Below are positions 53,483-62,102 of a stretch of DNA of 64,000 bases, one piece after another; the stretch's first letter is position 1; each line of letters starts with the position of its first letter. Under the pieces are notes generated by a model. The model did not search any database. It was not told where the DNA came from and saw only the letters and a list, made by a program, of their open reading frames with translations. Source of the stretch: Orrella dioscoreae (lineage in GTDB: Bacteria > Pseudomonadota > Gammaproteobacteria > Burkholderiales > Burkholderiaceae_B); the NCBI RefSeq assembly GCF_900089455.2, contig NZ_LT907988.1:2170001-2234000 (forward strand), written 5' to 3'. Made by a program: the position numbers and the translations under genes.

Positions 53483-54232
53483 TCAATGAAGTCTCAGTTG
53501 GGTGACGCCATTCCTGCTTGGGCCGACGAGGCCCAGCAGGGGCGCGAGCGCCTCGCGGGTGGCGGGGTCGCTATCGGGGGCAGCCTGGGCGGTGCCGGCG
53601 AATCGGGAAAGGCGCCCGCGCGTCAAGGCGCCTTCGGCCTCCACGCGCAGGGGGCCGTTCAAGGTATTGATCTTCAGCGCGATGGCGCCGTCTTCCTGCG
53701 CGCTGACCTGCGCGCGGTAGCTGCCCAGCGGCTGGATGCGCACGCGGGCCGACGAGGCATCGCGCCAATCCAGCGTGAGCAGCGGGCCCGCGGCGGGACG
53801 CGCGCGCAGCACCTGGGCAGGCCAGCTGGCGCGCAGTTCGCCGCCGGGCGAGAGGGTATTGAGCGGCGCGCCGGCCGCCATCAGCGTGGTGGCGGGCAGG
53901 CGCAGCGTCTGGGCCGAGACCGCCATGCCCGAGACTGTCGGGCGCAACTGCAGCGGACCTGCCAGCCAGGGATGCGTGACGGCCATCGCGGGCTGCCAGC
54001 CGGACGCGAGCGTCCAGCGCCATTGCAGCGGATCGGGCAGCGTGCGGCGCTGGCCGGGCGGGCCCACGGCGACCAGGGCCTGGCCGCGCCAGAGGCTGCC
54101 CGAGGCATCCACCAGCGCGAAAGGCAGGGTCTCGGGCACCCAGGCCATCATCCAGCGTGCCGGCAGCACGGCCAGCGCGGCGCACAGCGCGACCAGCAGC
54201 GCGGCCAGGGGCATGAGGAGCCGGCGCATCAT
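53483..54232 (-). CDS. gspN: Type II secretion protein GspN
   Basis: A 249-residue bitopic GspN: one N-terminal membrane anchor (LLMPLAALLVALCAALAVLPARW), then MAWVPETLPFALVDASGSLWRGQALVAVG and a periplasmic beta-rich domain. Role in the inner-membrane assembly is minor or dispensable in some systems. The start overlaps gspM by 4 bp (ATGA). Confidence 0.88.
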   Translation of the reverse strand: MMRRLLMPLAALLVALCAALAVLPARWMMAWVPETLPFALVDASGSLWRGQALVAVGPPGQRRTLPDPLQWRWTLASGWQPAMAVTHPWLAGPLQLRPTVSGMAVSAQTLRLPATTLMAAGAPLNTLSPGGELRASWPAQVLRARPAAGPLLTLDWRDASSARVRIQPLGSYRAQVSAQEDGAIALKINTLNGPLRVEAEGALTRGRLSRFAGTAQAAPDSDPATREALAPLLGLVGPSRNGVTQLRLH

Positions 54233-54831
54233 GAGCCTTCCCCCGTCGCCACCAGGCGCAGCGTGCCCGTCAGGCGCGCGGCCACGGGCTTGCCGGCCGC
54301 GTCTTCGGAACGTGCAAGCTCGCCTGATTGCAAGGACAGCCGGAACTGGGCGGGGGCAGTGGCCAGCCAGTTGAAGAGCGCGGCGGCGGAGACCTCGGAG
54401 ACACGCAGGTCCCAGGCGGGGTCCGCGCCGTCCGCGACGGCTGCCACCGCATGCTCGCCATTCAGGCCGGCCTGCGCCAGACTGGCCGCCAGTTCGCTGC
54501 CCAGTTCGGCGGGCGGGATGCGGCCGCGCACGGCGCCTTGCAGCGCCTGGGCTTCCTGCACCATGGCGTCCACCTGCGCGGCCTGGGCGCGCAGGCGCGG
54601 CAGCTCGGTGCCGCTGCGGGCGATGTCGTTCAAGGCCGGGCGCACGGCCAGCTGCACCACCAGGGCCAGCAGCAGGATCGCGCCCAGCGCGGCCAGCAGG
54701 GCCTGCTCGCGCGAGGTCAACTGGCGCCAGCGGGCAGCCGCCTTGTCGCGGGCGGCATGCCAGCGCTGGCGCCAGGCGGGCGGCAGCACGGGCAGCTTGG
54801 CGGCCAGGCGGCCTGACAGCTTGCTGTTCAT
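54229..54831 (-). CDS. gspM: Type II secretion protein GspM
   Basis: A 200-residue bitopic protein. A basic cytoplasmic start with a helix of W/R (LTSREQALLAALGAILLLALVVQLAVRP is the membrane anchor), then a coiled-coil and a ferredoxin-like periplasmic domain (AAVADGADPAWDLRVSEVSAAALFNWLATAPAQF). It partners GspL. 4-bp overlaps with gspL and gspN. Confidence 0.9.
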   Translation of the reverse strand: MNSKLSGRLAAKLPVLPPAWRQRWHAARDKAAARWRQLTSREQALLAALGAILLLALVVQLAVRPALNDIARSGTELPRLRAQAAQVDAMVQEAQALQGAVRGRIPPAELGSELAASLAQAGLNGEHAVAAVADGADPAWDLRVSEVSAAALFNWLATAPAQFRLSLQSGELARSEDAAGKPVAARLTGTLRLVATGEGS

Positions 54832-55895
54832 GGGCGGCCTCCTTGCTGGATCTGGATGCGTGGCGCGCCGTTGTCGCCCGCGTGTTGGGTGCCTGCCCCA
54901 CCGCCGGCACGGGCGATGCGCCAGCCGGATTCCGTGCGCGACAGCGCCAGCCCCAGCGCGGCGGCCTGCTTGACCGGGGCGGCATCGGGGGCGGCGGTTT
55001 CGCCCTGGTCGTCCAGCAGCGTCAGGTCCAGCGTGCCCTTGTCATAGCGCAAGCCCGCCAGCCGCTGGGCGTCGGGTGGCAGCAGCTTGGCGGCGGAGAG
55101 CGCCAGGGGCAGGAAGTCGTTCTCGCTGGCGGTGCCCTGTGCGGCGCGCAGGCTGTCGCGCCGTTGCGTGGCCTGCTTCAAGGGGTCGACCACCACCGGG
55201 ATGTCGGGAAAGGCCTGGCGCACCTGTTGCTGCATGGCCGTGCGCAGTTGCGCGGCTTCCTGGCGCAACTGGGAGGCATGAAGATTGAGCCCGACCAGCC
55301 AGATCACCGCCGCGGCAGCGGCCCAGCGCAGCGGGCCGTGCCAGCGCGTGAGGGGCGCCGCCGCCGGCCGCAACGCGGGCAGCGCCAGCGACCAGCGCCG
55401 CGCGGCGCCTTGCCAGCGGGCATCGGCGGGCAGGCGCAAGGGCAGCTCGGGATGCGCGTCGTCATCGGGCAGCACGGCGGCGGTGGGCAGCAGCTCATGC
55501 ACGGACAGGCCGGCGTCGCTCAGTTGGCGCCAGGCGCGGGCCAACTGTGTCTTGTCGGTCCACGCGACCGCCACGCGGCCGTCCGCTTCGCGCGCGGTGT
55601 GGCCCACCGCCAGGTCCTGGACAGAGGACAGCGTCAGGGGCTCGATCATCGCGGCGACCGCGGTCGCCATCTGGCGGCGCGGCACCGGCGGCACGACCAG
55701 GTCGGTGACGACGGTGTCGGCGGGATGCAGCACGGCTTCCAGGCGGTGGCCGCGCGCCAGCGGCGCCAGTTCTTCCAGCGGCAGCGCGTCGGCGCGCAGC
55801 ACGCGCCGGTCGCGGCCCAGCAGCGCATAGGCGACGGGCGTGGCGGCAGCCAGCGAGCCCAGGGGCGGCAAGGCCAGTCGCATCACGGTTTTCAA
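54828..55895 (-). CDS. gspL: Type II secretion protein GspL
   Basis: An approximately 355-residue bitopic protein that links the ATPase to GspM. The cytoplasmic actin-like domain has LPLEELAPLARGHRLEAVLHPADTVVTDLVVPPVPRRQMATAVAAMIEPLTLSSVQDLAVGH; the membrane anchor is LRWAAAAAVIWLVGLNLHASQLR; then a periplasmic domain. The TTG at 55895 is taken as start since GGAGG precedes it and it overlaps the gspK stop (TTGA); GTG 55886 and ATG 55883 are alternatives. Confidence 0.88.
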   Translation of the reverse strand: MKTVMRLALPPLGSLAAATPVAYALLGRDRRVLRADALPLEELAPLARGHRLEAVLHPADTVVTDLVVPPVPRRQMATAVAAMIEPLTLSSVQDLAVGHTAREADGRVAVAWTDKTQLARAWRQLSDAGLSVHELLPTAAVLPDDDAHPELPLRLPADARWQGAARRWSLALPALRPAAAPLTRWHGPLRWAAAAAVIWLVGLNLHASQLRQEAAQLRTAMQQQVRQAFPDIPVVVDPLKQATQRRDSLRAAQGTASENDFLPLALSAAKLLPPDAQRLAGLRYDKGTLDLTLLDDQGETAAPDAAPVKQAAALGLALSRTESGWRIARAGGGAGTQHAGDNGAPRIQIQQGGRP

Positions 55896-56956
55896 AGGAC
55901 CTCCATCATCCAGATGACGCGCGGCATGTTCTGTCCGTCGCGTTGCAGCAGCGCGCGCATATCCACCGTGGCGCGGTCCAGCCGGACCGTGCCGAAGACG
56001 GCGAACCAGTCGCTGTCCACGGCCACGGCATCGCTGCCGATCTCGATCTCGGGGTTGGCCAGGCGGTTGATGAAATCCGCGCGGTTGTTGAATGTCTGTC
56101 CGCGGTCGCGCTGGTCGGCCACGCTCATGGCCAGCGACAGCGATAGCGCGGGCGACAGCGTGGCCAGTACTTCGGCGGGCGCGGTGTTCACGTTGATGGC
56201 GGTGCGCGCGGGCAGCACCGTCAGGTAAGGGGTGAGCGCGGTGAGGGCGCTTTCGTCCAGCCCGCGCATGCCGCGCAGGTCGTCGATGCTGCGCAGGCCG
56301 GGCGCGAGCGCCGTGCCGGCCCGGCCGCCCGACGGGCTTGGCGTGCCGGTGTCCGTGCCGGACTCGGCATCGCCATCGGTTTGCGCGGCGCCGGATTCGC
56401 CATCCGTCCTGGACGACGCCGGGCGGGATTGCGCGCGCGCCATGCGCTCGGCGATGCGCGGCGCCAGCTCGGCGGGCAGGCGCAGGGATTGCAGCAGGCG
56501 GCTCAAGGCCTGCACCTGTTCGGGCAGGACCTGGCCGTCGCGCGCCAGGTTCTGCAGGTTGAACTTGCCTTGTTCGTCTTCGGCACGCCCCGAGAACACG
56601 GCCTGGCGCGCCGCGCCTTCCTCGCTGATGCGCAGGTCGGTGATGGGCGTGGCCCACAGCTGGCCGTTGTGCGTGACGCTGCTGCGCCGGGCTTCGCCGC
56701 GCAAGGTGGCGCGGGCCCAGTCCATGCCGCCTGACAGCAGCCAGCGCGCCTGCACGCGTGCCTGCTCGCTTTCCAGCGTGCGCACGCGCGTGGCCTGGCG
56801 GTCGATCATGCCTGCGGCGATGAGCGAGACGGTCGCCACCACCAGCAAGGCGCTGATGACCGCCATGCCGGCCTGGCGCGCCGCAACCGGAACCGGCACC
56901 GGGACCGGGCCCGGGGCACGGGCGAAGGAGGGCAGGTGCGAGCGCAGGCGCTTCAT
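55892..56956 (-). CDS. gspK: Type II secretion minor pseudopilin GspK
   Basis: A 354-residue GspK, the large pseudopilin at the pilus tip. Leader ends RQAG, then MAVISALLVVATVSLIAAGM; as usual for GspK, Glu at +5 is missing. The soluble domain contains DEQGKFNLQNLARDGQVL, LRSIDDLRGMRGLDESALTALTPYLTVLPARTAINVNTAPAEVLATL and ADFINRLAN. Two odd low-complexity stretches are present: a Pro-Val run before the leader cut and a Ser/Gly/Asp loop at about 185-215. Confidence 0.92.
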   Translation of the reverse strand: MKRLRSHLPSFARAPGPVPVPVPVAARQAGMAVISALLVVATVSLIAAGMIDRQATRVRTLESEQARVQARWLLSGGMDWARATLRGEARRSSVTHNGQLWATPITDLRISEEGAARQAVFSGRAEDEQGKFNLQNLARDGQVLPEQVQALSRLLQSLRLPAELAPRIAERMARAQSRPASSRTDGESGAAQTDGDAESGTDTGTPSPSGGRAGTALAPGLRSIDDLRGMRGLDESALTALTPYLTVLPARTAINVNTAPAEVLATLSPALSLSLAMSVADQRDRGQTFNNRADFINRLANPEIEIGSDAVAVDSDWFAVFGTVRLDRATVDMRALLQRDGQNMPRVIWMMEVL

Positions 56957-57585
56957 GGCAGCGACACCACACGGCGGTATTCCTGCGGCGGCTGGCCATT
57001 GGCCGCCAGGCGCAACGTGAACTCGAGGCCGCTGGCCGCTTGCGCGGCCTGGTTGGCGGACTGGGGCAGGGCCATCCAGCCGCGGCCAGGAATATAGGCG
57101 CGCACGGAGAAGCCGGTCACGCCGGCCAGCACGGGCTGGCTTGGGACGGATTCAGGATCGGGCAGCGGGTAGGCGTCGCTGGCGGGCGGCGCGGCGCGGC
57201 GCAACACGCCGTCCTGCTGCCACCATTGCACGCGCTGCCAGGCGCCTTCGCCTTCGGCGGGCGTGCGCACGACGTCCAGGCGCCAGGATTGGCCGGCCTG
57301 CGCCAGCGCCACGGCGGGCGGCAGCAGGCGCGGTCCCACCGCGGCGCTTGCCAGCGCACCGCCATCCAGCACGTGGTCGGGCGCGCGCATGCGTACGTCG
57401 CGCTCCAGCTGGCCGAGCGCGCGCAGGATGGCTTCATCGCGCTCGCCGTCGCGCTCGAGGTGTTCGCGGATGCGGGTCACGCTGTCCAGCCCGCGCCACG
57501 AAACGAGGCTGAGCACGGCCATGAGGAGCAGGGCGACCAGCACCTCGACCAGCGTGAAGCCGCCTTGGGGCGCTCGCGGCGTCAT
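56953..57585 (-). CDS. gspJ: Type II secretion minor pseudopilin GspJ
   Basis: A 210-residue pseudopilin with the prepilin motif QGGFTLVEVLVALLLMAVLSLVSWRGLDSV (cut between GG and F, Glu+5). GspJ body with RDGERDEAILRALGQLERDVR and a C-terminal SGLEFTLRLAANGQPPQEYRRVVSLP. ATG 57585 overlaps the gspI stop (ATGA) in keeping with the other junctions; ATG 57591 is the alternative. Confidence 0.92.
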   Translation of the reverse strand: MTPRAPQGGFTLVEVLVALLLMAVLSLVSWRGLDSVTRIREHLERDGERDEAILRALGQLERDVRMRAPDHVLDGGALASAAVGPRLLPPAVALAQAGQSWRLDVVRTPAEGEGAWQRVQWWQQDGVLRRAAPPASDAYPLPDPESVPSQPVLAGVTGFSVRAYIPGRGWMALPQSANQAAQAASGLEFTLRLAANGQPPQEYRRVVSLP

Positions 57586-57986
57586 GGCCATGCTGACGCC
57601 AGGCTGCGCAGTTCCGCCAGCAGGGGGCCGTCGGGTCCCTCGGTCACGCGCACGGTGACTTGCCGGAATGCATTGTTGGCGGTGCCCGACACCTCGCGTT
57701 CGCAGACGAGGACCAGCGCGCCTTGCGGGCAAGGCGCGCGCTGGCTGCCCAGTGCAGGATAGGTACGGGTGGCGCGCAGTTCGGCCAGCACGTTCTCGGC
57801 CGACACCAATGCCAGGGAACGGTTGCGCAATTGCGCGTGCGTGTCGGCCATCTGTCCGGTGGCGCGCATGCATGCCGCCAGCGCCACCGCGACGATGGCC
57901 AGCGCGACCAGCACCTCGATCAGGCTGAAGCCCTGCTGCGCCATGGTGCCCAGGTTGCCGGTGGGCATGGCCAGGCGCGGTGTCAT
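57582..57986 (-). CDS. gspI: Type II secretion minor pseudopilin GspI
   Basis: A 134-residue pseudopilin with prepilin motif QQGFSLIEVLVALAIVAVALAACMRATGQ and the GspI body (NRSLALVSAENVLAELRATRTYPALGSQ). ATG 57986 overlaps the gspH stop. It partners GspJ and GspK at the tip. Confidence 0.92.
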   Translation of the reverse strand: MTPRLAMPTGNLGTMAQQGFSLIEVLVALAIVAVALAACMRATGQMADTHAQLRNRSLALVSAENVLAELRATRTYPALGSQRAPCPQGALVLVCEREVSGTANNAFRQVTVRVTEGPDGPLLAELRSLASAWP

Positions 57987-58513
57987 TGCTGCACCTCGTA
58001 GCGGCCGGCGGCATCGCGCACGATGGCGATCTGCCGTGATCCGTCGCTCAGCTGGATGCGCAGCGGGTCGGCGATCCATTCGCTGTTGAAGACGGCTGCG
58101 CGTGCGGGGCCCAGGGTCACCTGCACGCTGCCTGCCTCCCAGGCGCGCGGGCGCAAGGCCTGGTCGCGTTCGAAGAGATCATCGGGCATGGCTTGGGTAA
58201 TGGCATCGTGTGCGCTGTTGGGGCGCCAGTCGGCGCGTCGGCGAAAGCGGTAGTCCTGTTCACGGGGCTCCCAGACGATCGGGCGTCCGCCCGCGCGCGC
58301 CTCGGCCTGCGCGACCGCGAATAGCTGGACCAGGCGGTCGGCATCGCGGCGCAGGGCGGAGACATTGGGCGGGAAGGCGGCCAGACCGACTGCCGCCGTC
58401 GCGATGCCGATGATGGCGATCACGACGAGCAGTTCGATCAGCGAGAAACCGGACTGTCGCCCGAGCGGGCGGCGAACGCGCCGGTCAGAGCATCCAGGAA
58501 CCGATGTCGGCAT
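57983..58513 (-). CDS. gspH: Type II secretion minor pseudopilin GspH
   Basis: A 176-residue pseudopilin with QSGFSLIELLVVIAIIGIATAAVGLAAF and the GspH body (ALRRDADRLVQLFAVAQAEARAGGRPIVWEP). It overlaps the end of gspG by 29 bp. Start at ATG 58513; a longer frame to 58573 would run deeper into gspG. Confidence 0.92.
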   Translation of the reverse strand: MPTSVPGCSDRRVRRPLGRQSGFSLIELLVVIAIIGIATAAVGLAAFPPNVSALRRDADRLVQLFAVAQAEARAGGRPIVWEPREQDYRFRRRADWRPNSAHDAITQAMPDDLFERDQALRPRAWEAGSVQVTLGPARAAVFNSEWIADPLRIQLSDGSRQIAIVRDAAGRYEVQQ

Positions 58514-58967
58514 CGGCGCCGTCTCCGCCAGGCTGGCTGTCGGCGCCCAGCGAGAACACATCGAACTCGCCATGCACGCCGGGGCTCAGGTACTGATAAG
58601 GCTGGCCCCAAGGATCGTTGGGCAGGCGTTCAAGATAATTGCGCCAGTTGTTCGCGCCGTTGGCGGGACGCTCCACGAGCGCGCGCAGGCCTTGTTCGGA
58701 GCTGGGGTAGCGGCCATTGTCCAGCCGGTAGAGCTTGAGCGCCTGCGCGATGCTGGCGATGTCCTGGCGGGCCGCGACGGCGCGCGCCTGGTCGGGCCGG
58801 TCAAGCAGGTTGGGCACGACCAGCGCGGCCAGGATGCCCATGATGACCACCACCACCATGATCTCGATGAGAGAGAAGCCGCGCTGGCGACAGGCGTGTC
58901 CGGCGCGAAAGGCGCGGCGCGAGCGGGACAGGGCGGAGGCGGGGAGGGATCGGGAGGGAATAGACAT
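58485..58967 (-). CDS. gspG: Type II secretion major pseudopilin GspG
   Basis: A 160-residue major pseudopilin. Prepilin motif QRGFSLIEIMVVVVIMGILAALVVPNLLDRPDQAR; body KLYRLDNGRYPSSEQGLRALVERP and NDPWGQPYQYLSPGVHGEFDVFSLGADSQ with the calcium-site region. The leader is longer than usual (about 32 residues). First gene of the minus-strand gsp operon; its promoter must lie in the 58968-59327 gap. Confidence 0.95.
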   Translation of the reverse strand: MSIPSRSLPASALSRSRRAFRAGHACRQRGFSLIEIMVVVVIMGILAALVVPNLLDRPDQARAVAARQDIASIAQALKLYRLDNGRYPSSEQGLRALVERPANGANNWRNYLERLPNDPWGQPYQYLSPGVHGEFDVFSLGADSQPGGDGADADIGSWML

Positions 58968-59050
58968 CAATGGCGGGGGTTGAAGCGATACGGATGGAAG
59001 CGATGCTGGCAGGCTGCACGCGTTGGGCGGCGGTCCCGGGAAGCGAGGCA

Positions 59051-59131
59051 TGACTGTCACAACACATACGTCGGACTGTCATGAACCGTGGCTATGATGC
59101 GGCTCTTTTGTGACAGTCATATGTATGTCAC
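59051..59131. promoter_or_regulatory. TGTCA-box cluster in the divergent gspG/gspC control region
   Basis: Motifs: TGACTGTCACAA at 59051-59062, CTGTCAT at 59076-59082 (22 bp on), TTGTGACAGTCA at 59108-59119 (exact reverse complement of the first) and ATGTCAC at 59125-59131. CAGTCAT (59114) and ATGTCAC (59125) are 11 bp apart, the 7+4+7 spacing of a Pho box. The 22-bp sequence 59110-59131 is also a near-dyad (GTGACA to TGTCAC around CATATG), so another dimeric regulator is possible. Confidence 0.55.
59076..59125 (+). repeat. 50-bp direct repeat, copy A (promoter region)
   Basis: Pairs with copy B at 59243-59292, 167 bp apart; 37 of 50 positions match. Conserved parts: YTGTCA at the left, GGCTATNAT (a possible -10 element) in the middle and TTGTGACAG..CATATGTA at the right. 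Confidence 0.75.
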
Positions 59132-59242
59132 CTGTCTTTTTGCTGGCAGGGGCCCAAGGGGGAGGCAGCGTGGCAAAGCCCGTTGATGCAAGCGTTGCGA
59201 TCTGCGCGAGCTTTGGCAAAGTGCGGACAGATAAACACTCAA

Positions 59243-59292
59243 TTGTCACGAGACCCGGCTATCATCGGCCTCCGTTGTGACAGCCATATGTA
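59243..59292 (+). repeat. 50-bp direct repeat, copy B (promoter region)
   Basis: Second copy of the element at 59076-59125, ending 35 bp before gspC. It keeps TTGTCAC, GGCTATCAT and TTGTGACAGCCATATGTA. The two copies may be tandem promoter/operator units facing gspC. Confidence 0.75.
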
Positions 59293-59327
59293 GAACGCCG
59301 CATTGTTGCGGCCGGACCGCGCTTCCC

Positions 59328-59756
59328 ATGTATTTCAATTTCATAACACTCGCCCGCCGTGGCGCCATGCTTGCCTGCGCCGCCGGCGTCGGCGTCTGGG
59401 GGGCGCTGCTGCTCGCGCCCAAGCCCCAGGCCTTGCCGCCCGGCCTGACCGCGCCACCGCCCGCGCGCAGCGACATCGCGCCGCTGGCGCAGTGGTTCGG
59501 CGCGTCGGCATCGTCCGCCATCAAGGTCGTCATCGTCGGCCTCATCTCTGCCGGCGAGCGTGGCACCGCGGTGCTGCGTGTCGACGGCCAGCCGCCCCAG
59601 GCCTATCGGGTGGGCCAGCCCTTGGCCCAGGGCGTGACCTTGGCGCGCGTGGAGGCCGACGGCGTCGTGCTGTCGGCGGATGGCGCCACGCAGCGCGTGC
59701 AGGCACCGGCCGCGCCCGCGCTGTCTTCGCCAGGGTTCGTGCCGGTCCAGCGCTGA
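59328..59756 (+). CDS. gspC: Short GspC-like type II secretion protein
   Basis: A 142-residue bitopic protein: a cytoplasmic start, one membrane helix (AMLACAAGVGVWGALLLAP), a Pro-rich linker, and a homology-region-like domain (IAPLAQWFGASASSAIKVVIVGLISAGERGTAVLRVDGQPPQAYRVGQPLAQGVTLARVEADGVVLSADG). It lacks the C-terminal PDZ or coiled-coil of long GspC proteins. GspC connects GspD to the inner-membrane platform. It is divergent from the rest of gsp. Confidence 0.85.
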   Translation: MYFNFITLARRGAMLACAAGVGVWGALLLAPKPQALPPGLTAPPPARSDIAPLAQWFGASASSAIKVVIVGLISAGERGTAVLRVDGQPPQAYRVGQPLAQGVTLARVEADGVVLSADGATQRVQAPAAPALSSPGFVPVQR

Positions 59757-59784
59757 GCGCGTTCTTCCTGCATCGCCAGAATGC

Positions 59785-59815
59785 AAAACGCCCTGTCCAT
59801 TGGACGGGGCGTTTT
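59785..59815. terminator. Bidirectional terminator between gspC and the anchor-I lipoprotein gene
   Basis: AAAACGCCCTGTCC, loop ATT, GGACGGGGCGTTTT: a 14-bp stem with one G-T pair, A-run on one side and T-run on the other, placed between two convergent genes. Confidence 0.85.
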
Positions 59816-59856
59816 CGCTTGCGGCCAGGCCGCAAGCGCCGCAGTCATGACGAGGC

Positions 59857-61839
59857 TTACTGCGCGTGCGCCGCCGTGTCGCCGCTGTCCTCGAACAGCT
59901 GACCGACCGTGTAGATCGCGGTCGTGCCGCTGACTTCATTGCCGACCACCAGCAGGGCTTCACCCGTGGGCGACTCCGGGGGCGAGATGAACTTCAGGCC
60001 TTCCGGACCGAGGTCGCCGACCGTCGACAGGACGGTGCTGGGGTCCGCGGTGTCCCAGTCTTCGCGGGTGTTGAAGTAGTCGACGAAGACCGGCGCCGTG
60101 GGCGTGCTCACGTCGTAGACCATGACGCCGCCCATGCGCTCCAGGCCGATGAAGGCGAAGGTCTTGTCGCCCAGGCGGCCCAGTTCGATGCCTTCGGGTT
60201 CCGGACCCTTGGCATCGCTGCGGCTGTCCATCGCGCCGCCTTCATCGTGGCCGCTGTTGAAGTAGGTCTTGCAGGGGATGTTGCGTGCCGCACCCAGCTG
60301 GCACGCGTCGGAAGCCAGGAAGCGTTCGAACTGGTCGCCCGATTCCCAGACCTTCTTGCCGTCCTCGCCCCAGATGGCGAATGAGCGGGCGCCGAAGCTG
60401 TAGAGCTTGTCGTACATCAACAGCGTGCCGGCAGGGTCTTCGGCGCCGGTGGCGTTGAACTTCACGGGGGCGCCGGTGGCGTCGGCGCGATAGCCCATCG
60501 TCCAGGTGACGTTCAGGCGGCCGAGTTCTTCGTCCTCGCGGCAATCGCCGCTGGTGGTGGACGTGCCGCCCGAGGCGATGGTCATGGCGCCGCAATAGCC
60601 GAAGGTGGCAGGATTCAGCAGTGCGCGCGTGGCGAGCGCGTCCAACTGCGGGGGCAGGTCGTCGCCACGGCGGCGGGCGAAGCCGCTGTTGTGCACCAGA
60701 TGCTTCACGCGGAACTCTTCCACGAAGCCCAGGTTGACATCGCCCGGCGTGGCGGACGTGCCCCAGTAAGCCGGCATGTCCTCGCCCCAGGCGCGCGCAT
60801 CGCCTTCGTTGGCGGTGACGAGGAAGGTCTTGCCCGACACGTCGTAGGCGGCCATGGCGTCGGGCATGTACATGCCCATCACGCCCGGACGCTCGCGGAT
60901 GTCGATGACCTGGTCCTCGTCGTTGGTGTCCATGCCGTTGCCGGCCACGCCGTGGTCCTTGAAGCCCAACGGCAGGATCGCGGTGACGGTGGCGGTCTCG
61001 ATGTCGATGCGCGCCAGGGCGTTGTTTTCCTGCAGGGTGGCCCAGGCCGTCTTGCTGTCGGCCGAGACCGCGATGTACTCGGGCTCCAGGTCCTTCGACG
61101 CGCTCGCTCTCGGTCCGAAGATGCGCACGCCCTGGTCGCGCAGTTCCTGTTCCTTGCTGTCCCAGGCGGCGAAGCGCGCGGTGCGCACGCCGGGACGGGC
61201 GATGTTGCTCACGTCGATGATGCTGATCGAGCCTTCCGGATCGCGCTGGTAGTCATCGCTGGGTTCGCCTTCGTTGGCGACCAGCACGGTCTTGCCATCG
61301 GGCGTGAACACCAGGTTGTCGGGCAGGGCGCCCACGACCACGTGGGTCAGCGGGGCCAGCGTGTCGGCACGGTAGAAGCCCACGAAGCCGGGGTCGGTCT
61401 TGTCGGCGGCCTGGATGGCCAGGGCGACCACGCCGTCCTTCACAGCCACGCTGTTGACTTCGGCGCCGGCGGCGACGGCCGATGCGTCGATTTCGCCCAG
61501 GTGCCTGGGCGCGGCGGCATCGCTCATGTCCAGCACGTCGACGGAACCCTTGCGGGCATTGACCACGAAGGCGCGCTTGCTGGCGGCGTCGTAGGCGGGG
61601 ATTTCGGCGGCGCTCACGCCGAATTCGCCCGACTGGTAGCGCGACAGCAGGGACAGTTTCACGCTTGAGGGCGTGGGCACTGGCGTGGGCACCGGCGTTG
61701 GCGTCGGCTCGACGGCAGGCGGCGTGCTGGCCGGCTCGTCGTCATTCGAGCTGCCGCAAGCGGCGAGGGTCAGGGCGAGCGAGCAGGCAGCGACGGCGTG
61801 GGCGCAGCGCGCCAGGCGGAACCGGGAGGGGAGGGACAT
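59857..61839 (-). CDS. Choice-of-anchor I family lipoprotein (alkaline-phosphatase-like beta-propeller)
   Basis: A 660-residue exported lipoprotein: signal with lipobox LTLAACGSS, a Thr/Pro/Val linker, then a beta-propeller-like domain with repeated WD40-like strands (AAEIPAYDAASKRAFVVNARKGSVDVLDM, LVFTPDGKTVLVANEGEPSDDYQRDPEGSISIIDVS, EYIAVSADSKTAWATLQENNALARIDIE) and the C-terminal GPEPEGIELGRLGDKTFAFIGLERMGGVMVYDV, all typical of choice-of-anchor I proteins, some of which sit near phosphate-starvation genes. Enzymatic role not proven. It is divergent from phoX. Confidence 0.87.
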   Translation of the reverse strand: MSLPSRFRLARCAHAVAACSLALTLAACGSSNDDEPASTPPAVEPTPTPVPTPVPTPSSVKLSLLSRYQSGEFGVSAAEIPAYDAASKRAFVVNARKGSVDVLDMSDAAAPRHLGEIDASAVAAGAEVNSVAVKDGVVALAIQAADKTDPGFVGFYRADTLAPLTHVVVGALPDNLVFTPDGKTVLVANEGEPSDDYQRDPEGSISIIDVSNIARPGVRTARFAAWDSKEQELRDQGVRIFGPRASASKDLEPEYIAVSADSKTAWATLQENNALARIDIETATVTAILPLGFKDHGVAGNGMDTNDEDQVIDIRERPGVMGMYMPDAMAAYDVSGKTFLVTANEGDARAWGEDMPAYWGTSATPGDVNLGFVEEFRVKHLVHNSGFARRRGDDLPPQLDALATRALLNPATFGYCGAMTIASGGTSTTSGDCREDEELGRLNVTWTMGYRADATGAPVKFNATGAEDPAGTLLMYDKLYSFGARSFAIWGEDGKKVWESGDQFERFLASDACQLGAARNIPCKTYFNSGHDEGGAMDSRSDAKGPEPEGIELGRLGDKTFAFIGLERMGGVMVYDVSTPTAPVFVDYFNTREDWDTADPSTVLSTVGDLGPEGLKFISPPESPTGEALLVVGNEVSGTTAIYTVGQLFEDSGDTAAHAQ

Positions 61840-61971
61840 GTGTTCTGAAGGTGAAAGGGGTCTGAAAGAAAGCGGGATTCTCCTGGCCTCTTGTTTCAGT
61901 GTTGTTGCGGCTGGCTGTGGAAATGCAAGGGAGTCGTCGTCACTGCATTTCCTTACAGACTGCTTTCGAAA

Positions 61972-61989
61972 GCGTCATCCGTACGTCAT
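61972..61989 (+). promoter_or_regulatory. Pho-box-like direct repeat between the anchor-I gene and phoX
   Basis: GCGTCAT, CCGT, ACGTCAT: two 7-mers separated by 4 bp (11-bp period), as in the PhoB box CTGTCAT-N4-CTGTCAT, matching it at 5 of 7 positions in each half. It lies 114 bp before phoX and 133 bp before the divergent lipoprotein gene. Confidence 0.5.
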
Positions 61990-62102
61990 TTGCGGTGCTT
62001 AGCATCGTCGCGCCATCTCCTGACTCCCCTGCCTCATTGGCGGCAGGCCCGGAAAGCGGGATGCTCGCCCAGCTCCATTTTTCTATTTCAAGAAGGTGAA
62101 CC

